In this document: one piece after another, positions 55,749 through 64,000 of the stretch | Position numbering within the stretch: position 1 is the stretch's first letter | Layout of the letters: each line of letters begins with the position of its first letter | Assembly (NCBI RefSeq): GCF_000374165.1 | Contig: NZ_KB893717.1 | Coordinates: 263,046-327,045, forward strand | Direction of reading: 5' to 3' | Length of the DNA: 64,000 nucleotides | DNA from: Parafrankia elaeagni | Lineage (GTDB): Bacteria; Actinomycetota; Actinomycetes; Frankiales; Frankiaceae | Position numbers and translations under genes: made by a program | Notes under the pieces: model-generated | Told to the model about the DNA's origin: nothing | Database searches by the model: none | Seen by the model: the letters and a program-made list of their open reading frames with translations, nothing else

Positions 55749-56666
55749 ATGGCCGGCGGTGGTCGGGGAACGGGGCGAGGTGGCGGGGACCGGCGGGGCC
55801 CGGCCGGGCGGAGCCGCTCCACGGGGCGGGGCGGGGCGGGCGGACGACGGCTGACAGACGGCCGGGTGCGGTCGGCGGGCGCCGATCCGGATCTCGCCCG
55901 CACGCTCGCCGAGCAGTGGACGGCCGTCGCAGACCATGTGGACCTGCTGTCCGACGAACAGGTCGTCGGGCCGGCGGCAACTCCCGGGCTGACCATGACC
56001 GACCTGATCATCCAGGCCACCAGCCGCGTGCTCGCGCTCGACCGGGCGGTACGCGGACTACCGGCGTCTCCTCCCCGGGACGGCGATCCCGAAGCCGGGC
56101 GGCAGCCCGCGGATCCGCCCGGCGGGCGGCCCGCCGAGATCCGGGCCGAGTTCCGGAACGCGGTCGCAGCCGCGACCGCCGGCCTGACCGACACCGCCGG
56201 CCTGGCTGGTACCGCCGGCCTGGCTGGTACCGCCGGCCTGGCTGGTACCGCCGGCCCGACCGACTCGCCGCTGCCGCCGGAGCCGGAGCCGGGGGACGTC
56301 AGGGCCGGCGCGGTCGCGGAGGCGGTGGTGCTCGGCCTGGGGCTGGGAGCGACGCCGGTCCGCGCCGCGTTGCGTACGACAGTCCGCCTGATCACGGCGC
56401 TGCTCGCGCAGCGCGCCCCGGGGCACGCGGTCGAGCTGCGGGTGCCGCCCTTCGCGGCGGTGCAGATCGTCGAGGGCCCGCGGCACACGCGGGGCACCCC
56501 GCCGAACGTGGTCGAGGTCGAGCCGTCGGCTTTCGTCCTGGTCGCGACAGGCTGTCTCGGCTGGGAGGAGGCGGTGGCCGACGGCCGCATCCGGGCCAGC
56601 GGGGAACGGGCCGATCTTCGCTCGCTGCTGCCGCTGAGCCCACCGCTGCCGCGGCTGCCTGAGTAA
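55749..56666 (+). CDS. sterol-carrier/maleylpyruvate-isomerase-family protein
   Basis: 305 residues. DINB/MDMPI-like N-terminal helices (LARTLAEQWTAVADHVDLLS, GLTMTDLIIQATSR) and a C-terminal sterol-carrier-like region (VELRVPPFAAVQIV, TPPNVVEVEPSAFVLVATG, WEEAVADGRIRASGERADL) are visible. Some family members are mycothiol-dependent. A Gly/Arg-rich start (1-50) and a 3-fold GTAGLA repeat (encoded by an 18-nt tandem repeat at 56201-56254) are lineage-specific. ATG at 55749 has GGGAGGGG 7 nt upstream. Confidence 0.8.
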   Translation: MAGGGRGTGRGGGDRRGPAGRSRSTGRGGAGGRRLTDGRVRSAGADPDLARTLAEQWTAVADHVDLLSDEQVVGPAATPGLTMTDLIIQATSRVLALDRAVRGLPASPPRDGDPEAGRQPADPPGGRPAEIRAEFRNAVAAATAGLTDTAGLAGTAGLAGTAGLAGTAGPTDSPLPPEPEPGDVRAGAVAEAVVLGLGLGATPVRAALRTTVRLITALLAQRAPGHAVELRVPPFAAVQIVEGPRHTRGTPPNVVEVEPSAFVLVATGCLGWEEAVADGRIRASGERADLRSLLPLSPPLPRLPE

Positions 56667-56667
56667 T

Positions 56668-56720
56668 CAGCGGAGCCACCGTGTAACCAGCGGAGCCACC
56701 GTGTAACCAGCGGAGCCACC
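56668..56720. repeat. 20-nt tandem repeat, 2.7 copies
   Basis: CAGCGGAGCCACCGTGTAAC twice, then CAGCGGAGCCACC, directly after the stop codon of the sterol-carrier-type gene. Confidence 0.9.
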
Positions 56721-57091
56721 GCCGGAGCCGTGTCCGGAGCGGCGGCCAGGCCCGTGGGCGCGCGGCGGCCCGGCCCGCACCTTGTCATCGGGCGTCGGCG
56801 GGTTTCTTCGACCGGCGGGACCGCGTTGGCTTTTGTCGTGCTTTCGCTGTGATTTCCTCGTGGGTCGGCGTCGGAGATCGTGCTCGACCGGCTGATCGGC
56901 GTCACCGCTGCTAGCGTTGGTTATGTGGGGAGTCGAGGGCGGGCGTGAACGTCGGGTGGTCCGAGAAACTTCTCGTGGCTGCCTGTTGATGTGAGCGTTG
57001 TCATGTGCGCCCGGGGTAGTACGACATCCGCCGTGAACCCGACCCGTTCCTCCCGACATCTCGGTCACCCTGACCTCATCTAGGAGACCTG
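56721..57091. other. purF upstream region
   Basis: About 370 nt before purF, with no coding sequence recognised and no riboswitch I can support. It should contain the purF promoter. Confidence 0.4.
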
Positions 57092-58792
57092 GTGCCACAC
57101 GTCGCAGACAGCGACGACTCCGCAGCCTGCCCGGAGTCGACCTCGGCCCACCCGCCCGAGTTGCGCGGCGGCTCCCGCCGCGGCGGTCCGGGGCGTGTCG
57201 GCCCGCTGCCGCCCGAGCTTCTCGACGACGATCCGGGCCCGCGCGACGCCTGTGGCGTGTTCGGTGTGTGGGCTCCGGGCGAGGACGTGGCAAACCTCAC
57301 CTACTACGGCCTTTACGCACTTCAGCACCGCGGCCAGGAAGCCGCCGGCATCGCCGTCGGCGACGGGCGCACGGTTGTCGTCTTCAAGGAGCTGGGTCTG
57401 GTCGCCCAGGTCTTCGACGAGATCACGCTGTCGAGTCTTTCGGGGCACGTCGCCGTCGGCCACACCCGGTATTCGACGACCGGCTCGTCCACCTGGGAGA
57501 ACGCGCAGCCGTCGTACCGGACGGCCGGGTTCGGTGGGCCGATCGCCCTCGGCCACAACGGGAACCTGACGAACATCGTCGAGCTTGCCAGCTCGCTCCA
57601 CGAGCGCGCGGGCGGTCTCGGGGCGACCACCGACTCGGACCTGATCACGGCGATGCTGGCGGAGCATCCGGGGCCCACTCTCGTCGACGCCGCGCTCGCG
57701 GTCCTGCCCCGGCTGCAGGGGGCGTTCTCGCTGGCCTTCGCCGACGCGTCGACGCTGTACGCGGCGCGCGACCCGCACGGCATCCACCCGCTGGTCCTGG
57801 GGCAGCTCGAGGACCGGCCGGCGGGTGCCTGGATCGTCGCCAGCGAGACGGCCGCGCTGGACATCGTGGGCGCCCGGTTCGTCCGCGAGATCGAGCCCGG
57901 TGAACTGGTGATCATCGACGCCGCGGGCCCGCGCTCACTGCGGTTCGCCGAGGCGGACCGGCATGTCTGCCTGTTCGAGTACGTCTACCTCGCCCGGCCC
58001 GACACGACGATCGGCGGCCGGTCGGTGCACGCGACCAGGGTCGAGGTGGGGCGGCGGCTGGCGCGCGAGGCGCCCGCCGAGGCCGATCTGGTGATCCCGG
58101 TGCCGCAGTCCGGGGTGCCGGCGGCGGTCGGGTTCGCCGAGGCGTCCGGCATCCCCTTCGGGGAGGGGCTGGTCAAGAACTCCTACGTGGGACGGACGTT
58201 CATCCAACCGTCGCAGACGATCCGCCAGCGGGGGATCCGGCTCAAGCTCAACCCGCTGCGGGATGTGATCGAAGGCCGGCGTCTTGTCGTCGTGGACGAC
58301 TCGATCGTGCGCGGCAACACCCAACGAGCGCTGATCCGGATGCTGCGCGAGGCAGGGGCGACCGAGGTGCACGTGCGCATCTCCTCGCCGCCGGTGCGGT
58401 GGCCCTGTTTCTACGGCATCGACTTCGCCACCCGGTCCGAGCTGATCGCCAGTGGCAGCGGCGTGGAGGAGATCCGCGAGTCGCTCGGCGCGGACTCGCT
58501 GGCCTATGTCTCGCTCGAGGAGCTGGTCGAGGCCTCCGAGCAGCCCGCGGACGCGCTGTGCCGGGCCTGCTTCGACGGCATCTACCCTGTTCCGCTGGCC
58601 GATGCGGACAAGCTGGGCAAGCACCGGCTTGAGTCGTTCGGCCCGGCGACCACGGAAGAGGTCATCGCCCAGGCGGTGCGGGCACGGGTGACACTCGGCA
58701 TGAACGGGGCCGACCCGTCACCGGACAGCCACGACGCCGACATCGAGCCGGTGCCGCTCGTGCCGACCCGGACAACCGGAGGTTCCCTGTGA
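57092..58792 (+). CDS. purF: amidophosphoribosyltransferase
   Basis: 566 residues. After an N-terminal propeptide the catalytic Cys is at 54 (DACGVFGVW), as in precursors cleaved to expose it. The glutamine-amidotransferase domain (about 54-290) and PRPP-binding domain (VVVDDSIVRGNT) are intact. Cys in DRHVCLFEY, RWPCFYGI and the ALCRACFDG pair match the ligands of the [4Fe-4S] cluster of the Bacillus-type enzyme. It catalyses the first committed step of purine synthesis. GTG at 57092 has AGGAGA upstream and the stop overlaps the purM start. Confidence 0.97.
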   Translation: MPHVADSDDSAACPESTSAHPPELRGGSRRGGPGRVGPLPPELLDDDPGPRDACGVFGVWAPGEDVANLTYYGLYALQHRGQEAAGIAVGDGRTVVVFKELGLVAQVFDEITLSSLSGHVAVGHTRYSTTGSSTWENAQPSYRTAGFGGPIALGHNGNLTNIVELASSLHERAGGLGATTDSDLITAMLAEHPGPTLVDAALAVLPRLQGAFSLAFADASTLYAARDPHGIHPLVLGQLEDRPAGAWIVASETAALDIVGARFVREIEPGELVIIDAAGPRSLRFAEADRHVCLFEYVYLARPDTTIGGRSVHATRVEVGRRLAREAPAEADLVIPVPQSGVPAAVGFAEASGIPFGEGLVKNSYVGRTFIQPSQTIRQRGIRLKLNPLRDVIEGRRLVVVDDSIVRGNTQRALIRMLREAGATEVHVRISSPPVRWPCFYGIDFATRSELIASGSGVEEIRESLGADSLAYVSLEELVEASEQPADALCRACFDGIYPVPLADADKLGKHRLESFGPATTEEVIAQAVRARVTLGMNGADPSPDSHDADIEPVPLVPTRTTGGSL

Positions 58793-59925
58793 CCGGCGCC
58801 GTCACCGATGGCGCCGGAGGTTCGGCGCGCTCGGTCTCCTACCGGGACGCCGGGGTCGACGTCGAGGCCGGTGACCGGGCCGTGCAGCTGATGCGTCAGC
58901 ACGTCGCGCGGGCGACCCGCCCTGAGGTGGTCGGCTCGCTCGGCGGTTTCGCGGGCCTGTTCGCGCTGGACGTCGCCCGGTACCGCCGCCCGCTGCTGGC
59001 TTCGTCCACGGACGGTGTCGGCACGAAGATCGCTGTTGCCAGGGCGATGGACACCCACGACACGGTGGGCATCGACCTGGTCGCCATGGTGGTCGACGAC
59101 CTTGTGGTGTGCGGTGCGGAGCCGCTGTTCCTGCTCGACTACATCGCCTGCGGCTCCCTCGAACCCGGCCGGATCGCCTCGATCGTCTCCGGGATCGCCT
59201 CCGGCTGCGAACAGGCGGGCTGCGCGCTGGTGGGCGGTGAGACCGCCGAGCACCCCGGCCTCATGGGAAACGACGACTACGACCTGGCCGCGACGGGGGT
59301 CGGGGTCGTCGAGGCCGACGCCGTGCTCGGGCCGGAGCTGGTCCGGCCGGGGGACGTGGTGGTCGCGATGGCGTCATCCGGTCTCCACTCCAACGGCTTC
59401 TCGCTGGTACGGCACATCCTGTTCGGTCCGGTTGAGCCTGACCAGCCCGGAGGCGTCTCCGCTGCGGGCCGGGAGCTTCTGGCCGGGTACGAGGAGGCCC
59501 TGGGCGGCACTGTCGGGCAGGCGCTGCTCGCGCCGACCCGGATCTACGCCCGGGACTGTCTTGCCGTGAACGCGGCCGCCCAGGTGCATGCCTTCGCCCA
59601 CATCACCGGTGGCGGGCTCGCGGCGAACCTGGCCCGGGTGATCCCACCCGGCGCGGTCGCCACGGTGGAACGCTCCACCTGGCGCCCGCCCGCGGTGTTC
59701 GGCTTCCTCGCCGAGCGCGGCGGTGTCAGTGAAGCCGACATGGAGGCCACGTTCAACCAGGGCGTTGGAATGGTCGCAGTGGTCGCCGCCGACGACGCGG
59801 CGGCTGTGGTGCGTCTGTTGACGGACCGGGGGGTGGTCGCCTGGATCGCGGGCGGCATCGAGGCCCAGCCCGATGGTGGGGAGCCGCAGAGCGGTTCGGC
59901 GCGTCTCGTCGGCGCCTACCGCTGA
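58789..59925 (+). CDS. purM: phosphoribosylformylglycinamidine cyclo-ligase
   Basis: 378 residues. The start SYRDAGVDVEAGDRAVQLM and the segment LASSTDGVGTKIAVA are typical of PurM, as is GGETAEHPGLM. It closes the imidazole ring to form AIR in purine synthesis. The GTG overlaps the purF stop as GTGA, so the two are translated together. Confidence 0.97.
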   Translation: MTGAVTDGAGGSARSVSYRDAGVDVEAGDRAVQLMRQHVARATRPEVVGSLGGFAGLFALDVARYRRPLLASSTDGVGTKIAVARAMDTHDTVGIDLVAMVVDDLVVCGAEPLFLLDYIACGSLEPGRIASIVSGIASGCEQAGCALVGGETAEHPGLMGNDDYDLAATGVGVVEADAVLGPELVRPGDVVVAMASSGLHSNGFSLVRHILFGPVEPDQPGGVSAAGRELLAGYEEALGGTVGQALLAPTRIYARDCLAVNAAAQVHAFAHITGGGLAANLARVIPPGAVATVERSTWRPPAVFGFLAERGGVSEADMEATFNQGVGMVAVVAADDAAAVVRLLTDRGVVAWIAGGIEAQPDGGEPQSGSARLVGAYR

Positions 59926-60299
59926 CAGGGAGCACCGCGCGCGGCCCGGGAGATCGGCCTGTCGGGATCGGCGGGACACGGTCTCTCGCGCCACGTGCCG
60001 CCCCGCCGTTGTGCGGGCGCCGCGCGCGCGCGGATCCGGACCGCCCCCCGCAACCGATGGTGAATGGTCGCAGGTCATTGCCGTGGGAGCCTCCTCGGCC
60101 GGAAAGATCCTGACCTTCGGAACTCTAGACCGCGACACCGACAGTTCCGCCCAGATCAGTTTCGAGGCCCGGTGTGCCCGTACAAGACGGGCGTACCGGA
60201 CTCGACCTCCGACACCCATGGCCACCTGAGGCCAGGCGGCCATGGCCTGCCCACCCGGTGTCACCCGGAAGGGCGGCATCGGCCGGGGCGGCCCCGGAC
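59926..60299. other. intergenic region, purM to DUF3073
   Basis: Convergent genes flank this region. Purine-pyrimidine CGCGCGCGCG runs lie near 60028. No coding sequence or clear terminator hairpin recognised. Confidence 0.4.
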
Positions 60300-60509
60300 T
60301 CAGCGGGATGAGCGGTGCTCGTCCTCATCGTCCAGGTATGAGTCGTAACCGTATTCGTCATCCGAGTACGGTTCGTCGCTCTCGGTCTCCCGCGATGGAG
60401 TACCCGCGCCCAGATCCGCCTTCAACCGGTCGAGATCCATACTGGGCGAGTTGTACTTGAGCTCGCGGGCGACTTTCGTCTGCTTGGCCTTCGCTCGGCC
60501 GCGCCCCAT
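60300..60509 (-). CDS. DUF3073 small acidic protein
   Basis: 69 residues. The basic start MGRGRAKAKQTKVARELKY and the acidic, Tyr/Asp-rich tail (DDEYGYDSYLDDEDE) are the DUF3073 family of actinobacteria. Its function is unknown. In Streptomyces it is found at this place between purM and the amino acid dehydrogenase. ATG at 60509 has GAGGGGG upstream. Confidence 0.92.
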   Translation of the reverse strand: MGRGRAKAKQTKVARELKYNSPSMDLDRLKADLGAGTPSRETESDEPYSDDEYGYDSYLDDEDEHRSSR

Positions 60510-60794
60510 GGCTCGACCCCCTCGAACATGACGACGGGGACCCGCCCCGGTGCTCTCACTGTCTCGTGCTTCCCGAGACTACAGGGATCGCAGCCCACTC
60601 GGCACGCCAACCCGACAGTTACCTGTCGTCGGACAACAGAAAGAAGATCCCCGGAGGCTCCAGGGCGCCCCCGGGACCCCCTGACAGCGGGCACGCGGGC
60701 CCCCGGAGAGGGCATGGATGTGCTCATCGTCACGCTCTCCTGATCGCGGTGGGGCACCCGGCGCGGCGCCGGTGGCCGTCGGGCGCCCCGCCGG
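60510..60794. other. intergenic region, DUF3073 to dehydrogenase
   Basis: Both neighbours are minus strand. A small hairpin GTCTCG/CGAGAC (60561-60579) lies here, and the DUF3073 promoter should too. No gene seen. Confidence 0.4.
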
Positions 60795-61910
60795 TCACGG
60801 GAGTATCGGGCCGGGGACGAGGATGCCCCGCAGACGGCCGATATCGGCCATCCGGCGCCGGGCGAACCGGCCCGCGGCGACCTCCGGCGTGACGCCCTCC
60901 GCCTCCGCCAGCCGAAGGACGTCCCCGGTCGTGTCGAAGATCCGGCCGGCGCGTGCCCTGGCCCGTTCCGGGGAGTACCCCTCGATCTCGTCGGCGACCT
61001 GGATGAGGCCGCCCGCGTTGACCACGAAGTCCGGCGCGTACAGCACGCCCGCGTCGGCGAGCACCTTGGCGACCCCGGGGTCGGCGAGCTGGTTGTTGGC
61101 GCCGCCGCAGACGATCCCCGCCCGCATCCGCGGCACGACGTCGTGGTCCAGCACGCCGCCCAGCGCGCAGGGGGCGTAGATGTCGACGTCCGCCCGGATC
61201 AGCTCTCCGGGGTCGGCGACCGCCCGGACCTCGGGATGCCGGGCCAGGACGCGCCGTACGGCGGCCGGATCGGTGTCGCCGACCAGGACTGCCGCCCCGG
61301 CGTCCACCAGGTGCTCCACGAGGCGCTGACCGACCTTGCCGACCCCGCTGACGGCAACCCGGCGGCCGGTCAGCTCCGGTGTCCCCCATCGGTGCCGGGC
61401 ACAGGCGCGCATGCCCTGGAAGACGCCGTAGGCGGTGAGCACACCCGAGTCTCCCGAGCCGCCGTGGGCGGGCGACCGGCCTGTCGCCCAGCGGGTCTCA
61501 CGGGCCACCACGTCCATGTCCTCGACGTAGGTACCCACGTCGCAGGCGGTGATGTACCGGCCGCCGAGGGAGGCGACGAACCGCCCGTAGGCCCGCAGCA
61601 GCGCCTCGCTCTTGTCGCGCGACGGGTCGCCGAGGATCACCGCCTTGCCGCCGCCGAGATCCAGGCCGGCGCAGGCGGCCTTGTAGGCCATCGCGCGGGA
61701 GAGTGCGAGGGCGTCGGCCAGTGCGGACGCCTCGTCCGGATAGGCGTGGAACCGGGTGCCGCCGAGCGCCGGCCCGAGCGCGGTCGAGTAGACCGCGATG
61801 ATGGCGCGCAGGCCACTGGCCTGATCGGAGCAGAACATCACCTGCTCGTGCTCCGCGCCGGCGCCGAACACCGATGAGGCCACCGTGGGCGTGTCGACCT
61901 CCGATGACAT
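60795..61910 (-). CDS. Leu/Val/Phe-type amino acid dehydrogenase
   Basis: 371 residues. [15 protein letters not shown] holds the substrate and catalytic Lys region, [16 protein letters not shown] the NAD+ loop, and [11 protein letters not shown] the remaining conserved segment of the family. It deaminates a branched-chain or aromatic amino acid to the 2-oxo acid. The Streptomyces gene here is a valine dehydrogenase; substrate in this organism is not fixed by sequence. ATG at 61910 has GGAGAGG upstream. Confidence 0.92.
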   Translation of the reverse strand: MSSEVDTPTVASSVFGAGAEHEQVMFCSDQASGLRAIIAVYSTALGPALGGTRFHAYPDEASALADALALSRAMAYKAACAGLDLGGGKAVILGDPSRDKSEALLRAYGRFVASLGGRYITACDVGTYVEDMDVVARETRWATGRSPAHGGSGDSGVLTAYGVFQGMRACARHRWGTPELTGRRVAVSGVGKVGQRLVEHLVDAGAAVLVGDTDPAAVRRVLARHPEVRAVADPGELIRADVDIYAPCALGGVLDHDVVPRMRAGIVCGGANNQLADPGVAKVLADAGVLYAPDFVVNAGGLIQVADEIEGYSPERARARAGRIFDTTGDVLRLAEAEGVTPEVAAGRFARRRMADIGRLRGILVPGPILP

Positions 61911-62331
61911 GGCTGCCTCTCCTCTCCGCGGGCGGTGCGGTGCGGTGCGGTGTGCGGGCCGCGGAGGGGGCGGGGCAGGGCGCGGGGCCGCGGGCTCCGC
62001 CAGTCGTTTCCGGCCGAACATACGGGCCTCCCGCTTCGCCTCCCGCCGCGCCGGCGCGCAGCGCGCGCACGCGGCCACCCCCCGTCCGCGCGAGGGCAGT
62101 GGCCTTTCGGTGGGTGGGCGGCACCCGCCCGGAAACAGTTCACCGGGCCAGGCCGGCGAGATGCCGGACCTCTCACCGCCGTCCGGCCCGTCCCGCCCCT
62201 GGTCCGTGCCAGGATCGGAGGCATGCCAGCATCCAGGGGCATGTCAGCACCCGTACCGGTGCCCTGCCGGCGGGCGACCGGTCCGGTCGCCGCCGTGCCG
62301 GCAGCCAGTCCCGCCCATGCCGGGTTCTAGG
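61911..62331. other. divergent promoter region, dehydrogenase and conserved protein
   Basis: Over 400 nt between divergent genes. GGTGCGGTGC-type repeats lie near 61933-61950. No coding sequence recognised. Confidence 0.4.
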
Positions 62332-63162
62332 GTGCCCGTCGTCTCGCCCGCGGCGTACCTGCGGATCTACGAGCCACTGGCGGCCTTCCCGCCCTCCGAC
62401 CGGGTGCGGTGGCAGCGCTACGCCGCGTCCGGCCCGCCCTCGAGCCGTGCGGGTGCCCGGCGCGAACGGGTGGTGGCGCTGGTGGCCACCGTCCGGCCGT
62501 CGCTGGATGTCGCCGACGAGTCCGCGTTCATCCAGTGGGTGGACGGACTGATGTTCGTCTGCCCGTGGTCGACGCAGCTGCGCGTGTGGCAGGCGGCCAG
62601 GGAGTTCCGGGGGCAGATGCCGGAGCGGGTCGCGGAGGCGTTCCTGCCGCGCCGGCTGGCGGACCCGGCCGAGGTCGAGCTCGATCGGTGGAAGGCGCGC
62701 CGGCCCGAGATCAAGCTGCATGTCCAGACCTGTACCTGGATGGTGCCCCCGACCTGGTTCGTGCTGTTCGACCCGGCCGAGCGCGCACTGATCACCGGCG
62801 ACAACGCCGACCGTTCCATGATCTATCGGACGACGATGAGCCTCGCCCGCCGCCGGATCGGCCGCGCGGTGGAGGCGATGGAGACCCTCCGGTCGGGGAC
62901 CGCGAACGTCCCCGCGATCGAAGGCGTCGCCGAGCTGGCCCGTTGGCTGGGGTCCTTCCATCCGCAGAGCAGGGTTGAACTGGACTACGACGGACTAGTT
63001 GACCTGCTCGACGACGACATGCTTCGACGGGACACCTCGGTCGAGGACATCGTCGAAGCGGTCAGTGCGTTACGCCGAGGGCGAACAGACCTTGCGGTCG
63101 AGGCGTACGAACGCGTGCTGATCAGGTGGAGACCCCTGCAGTCACGGGAATCCGCCAGCTGA
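62332..63162 (+). CDS. conserved actinobacterial protein beside bldC
   Basis: 276 residues, starting SPAAYLRIYEPLAAFPPSDR, with QWVDGLMFVCPWSTQLRVW and an intact C-terminus. Its place next to bldC and the dehydrogenase matches the Streptomyces locus. Function unknown; no enzyme motif or membrane segment seen. GTG at 62332 is used; ATG at 62317 is in frame. Confidence 0.8.
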   Translation: MPVVSPAAYLRIYEPLAAFPPSDRVRWQRYAASGPPSSRAGARRERVVALVATVRPSLDVADESAFIQWVDGLMFVCPWSTQLRVWQAAREFRGQMPERVAEAFLPRRLADPAEVELDRWKARRPEIKLHVQTCTWMVPPTWFVLFDPAERALITGDNADRSMIYRTTMSLARRRIGRAVEAMETLRSGTANVPAIEGVAELARWLGSFHPQSRVELDYDGLVDLLDDDMLRRDTSVEDIVEAVSALRRGRTDLAVEAYERVLIRWRPLQSRESAS

Positions 63163-63315
63163 TCGGCGCCTCCTGTTAGCGCAGCGTTGCACTCCGCTTC
63201 GGACGAGCTGTGACTAGTCAGCAGATGGTCCTGACGTGCCATGTCCGAAATGCCCCCGAAGGATGCACGATCTGTATGGGACGGAGCGACGCTCTGTGAC
63301 GGGAGGCCAACGCAA

Positions 63316-63522
63316 ATGACGACGAGAACGCCGGATGCCGAGCCGCTGCTGACGCCCGCCGAAGTTGCCACGATGTTTCGGGTGGACCCGAAGACCGTGA
63401 CCAGGTGGGCGAAGGCCGGAAAGCTGACCTCGATCCGGACTCTGGGCGGGCACCGCCGGTACCGCGAGGCCGAGGTGCGGGCCCTGCTGAAGGGGGTTCC
63501 GAGCATCGGTAGCGACATCTGA
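63316..63522 (+). CDS. bldC: BldC developmental regulator (MerR-like, 68 residues)
   Basis: 68 residues, TPAEVATMFRVDPKTVTRW then LTSIRTLGGHRRYREAEVRA. This is the near-invariant sequence of BldC, a small MerR-type DNA-binding protein that controls sporulation and antibiotic production in Streptomyces by binding tandem sites cooperatively. The ATG at 63316 is set by GGGAGG and by the conserved start MTTRTPDAEPLLTP; longer frames are not used. A strong terminator follows. Confidence 0.97.
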   Translation: MTTRTPDAEPLLTPAEVATMFRVDPKTVTRWAKAGKLTSIRTLGGHRRYREAEVRALLKGVPSIGSDI

Positions 63523-63683
63523 GACCGGCGCCGACTCGGCGCTGATGGAGGCGTCCTGGTAAGTCCAGGCGTTCGGCGGCGGCCCGGCCGGGCTTCGAGC
63601 CCCAAGGCCGGAACCGCCACCTGAGCGGACGTCCCATAGCGATATTTTCCACCGCTCCGGGAGGGCGGTGGTGGTTCGCGTGT

Positions 63684-63723
63684 CGAAACCGACGGGCAGC
63701 AGCCACGCTGCCCGTCGGTTTCG
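63684..63723 (+). terminator. bldC-side terminator hairpin
   Basis: CGAAACCGACGGGCAG (63684-63699) pairs perfectly with 63708-63723, followed by TACGTTTT. This is a good intrinsic terminator. A smaller hairpin precedes it at 63649-63671 (CCACCGC/GCGGTGG). Confidence 0.85.
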
Positions 63724-63756
63724 TACGTTTTCGGCGCACGTGTAAGGATTAGACGT

Positions 63757-64000
63757 GTGATCTTGCGTCGCGCCGCGGCGCCGGTGAGGCTGTCCGCCAT
63801 GGCAGGGGGACCGGGCGCGGCAGGGCAGGGCTCGACGGGGCAGGGCTCGACGGGGCAGAGCTCGACGAGGCTGGCGGGGATGCTCCTGCCGCTGTTCCTG
63901 GCGGTGGCGGTTCTCTGCGGCGCCTGCAACGGCGGCCGAGGCGGATCGGCCGAGCCTCCGGGCGGCCTGGGAGCCGTGCCCGCGCCGGTGGTCGCGACCA
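63757..64000 (+). CDS. putative exported lipoprotein, N-terminal part (cut by window edge)
   Basis: The first 81 codons are present. GTG at 63757 has AAGGA 8 nt upstream. After an Ala/Gly/Ser stretch carrying a GQGST repeat, a hydrophobic core (LLPLFLAVAVL) leads to CGAC, a possible but imperfect lipobox, then Gly-rich sequence. Too little is visible to assign a family. Confidence 0.6.
   Translation, partial: MILRRAAAPVRLSAMAGGPGAAGQGSTGQGSTGQSSTRLAGMLLPLFLAVAVLCGACNGGRGGSAEPPGGLGAVPAPVVAT

Noticed and set aside
63571-63610. Possible tRNA or RNA element after bldC (GGGCTTCGAGCCCC)
   Set aside because: A short stem only; no cloverleaf, and it lies between the bldC stop and its terminator.

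Overview
The window is chromosomal DNA from a high-GC actinobacterium. It reads as Frankia or a close relative, inferred from overall gene style rather than a search. Supporting evidence: a purF-purM-DUF3073-amino-acid-dehydrogenase-bldC block in the order known from Streptomyces, a DUF2530 protein, GTG/TTG starts, probable leaderless promoters, and many proteins with Pro/Gly-rich tails. There are no rRNA genes, convincing tRNA genes, IS elements, phage genes or CRISPR arrays.

Layout. 0-5.4 kb: a MOSC-domain protein (cut by the left edge) and a copper island on the plus strand with two membrane proteins, YcnI and a CopC-CopD fusion; three exported products are predicted to mature with an N-terminal histidine. 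5.4-20 kb: envelope and housekeeping genes, including a membrane-anchored protein with a sigma-factor region-2 domain, an HtrA protease, two proline-rich membrane proteins, a PHB-depolymerase-like lipoprotein, a photolyase, an L,D-transpeptidase translationally coupled to a secreted protein, and PdxH. 20.4-22.6 kb: a short citrate synthase overlapping serC.

22.7-36.3 kb is the most unusual region and looks like a compact specialised-metabolism locus. It has an AlbA/ATPase-type regulator with multiple CTCTGAAG operator-like repeats, an AMP-forming acyl/aryl ligase, two FOXRED2-like flavoproteins, an MIO-type aromatic amino acid ammonia-lyase with a tyrosine-type selectivity pair, a two-component system, a cation/proton antiporter, an atypical cytochrome P450 and an FMN 2-hydroxy-acid oxidase. 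A reasonable reading is tyrosine to p-coumarate, activation by the ligase, then several oxidations, under control of the kinase/regulator pair and the AlbA regulator. The product is unknown.

36.4-48 kb: the main citrate synthase gltA, two tandem branched-chain-amino-acid-type substrate-binding lipoproteins without any transporter genes, a NarL-type two-component pair, MarR, a degenerate Gfo/Idh protein, ThpR, a receiverless OmpR-type winged helix and a cupin preceded by a cysteine-type leader peptide. 49-51.9 kb: an FMN reductase-flavin reductase pair, a sulfotransferase and DUF2530, giving a sulfur theme. 52-56.7 kb: a giant sacsin/Hsp90-like ATPase divergent from a sterol-carrier/mycothiol-family protein. 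57-64 kb: purF-purM, DUF3073, a Leu/Val-type dehydrogenase, a conserved protein, bldC with a strong terminator, and the start of an exported protein cut by the right edge.
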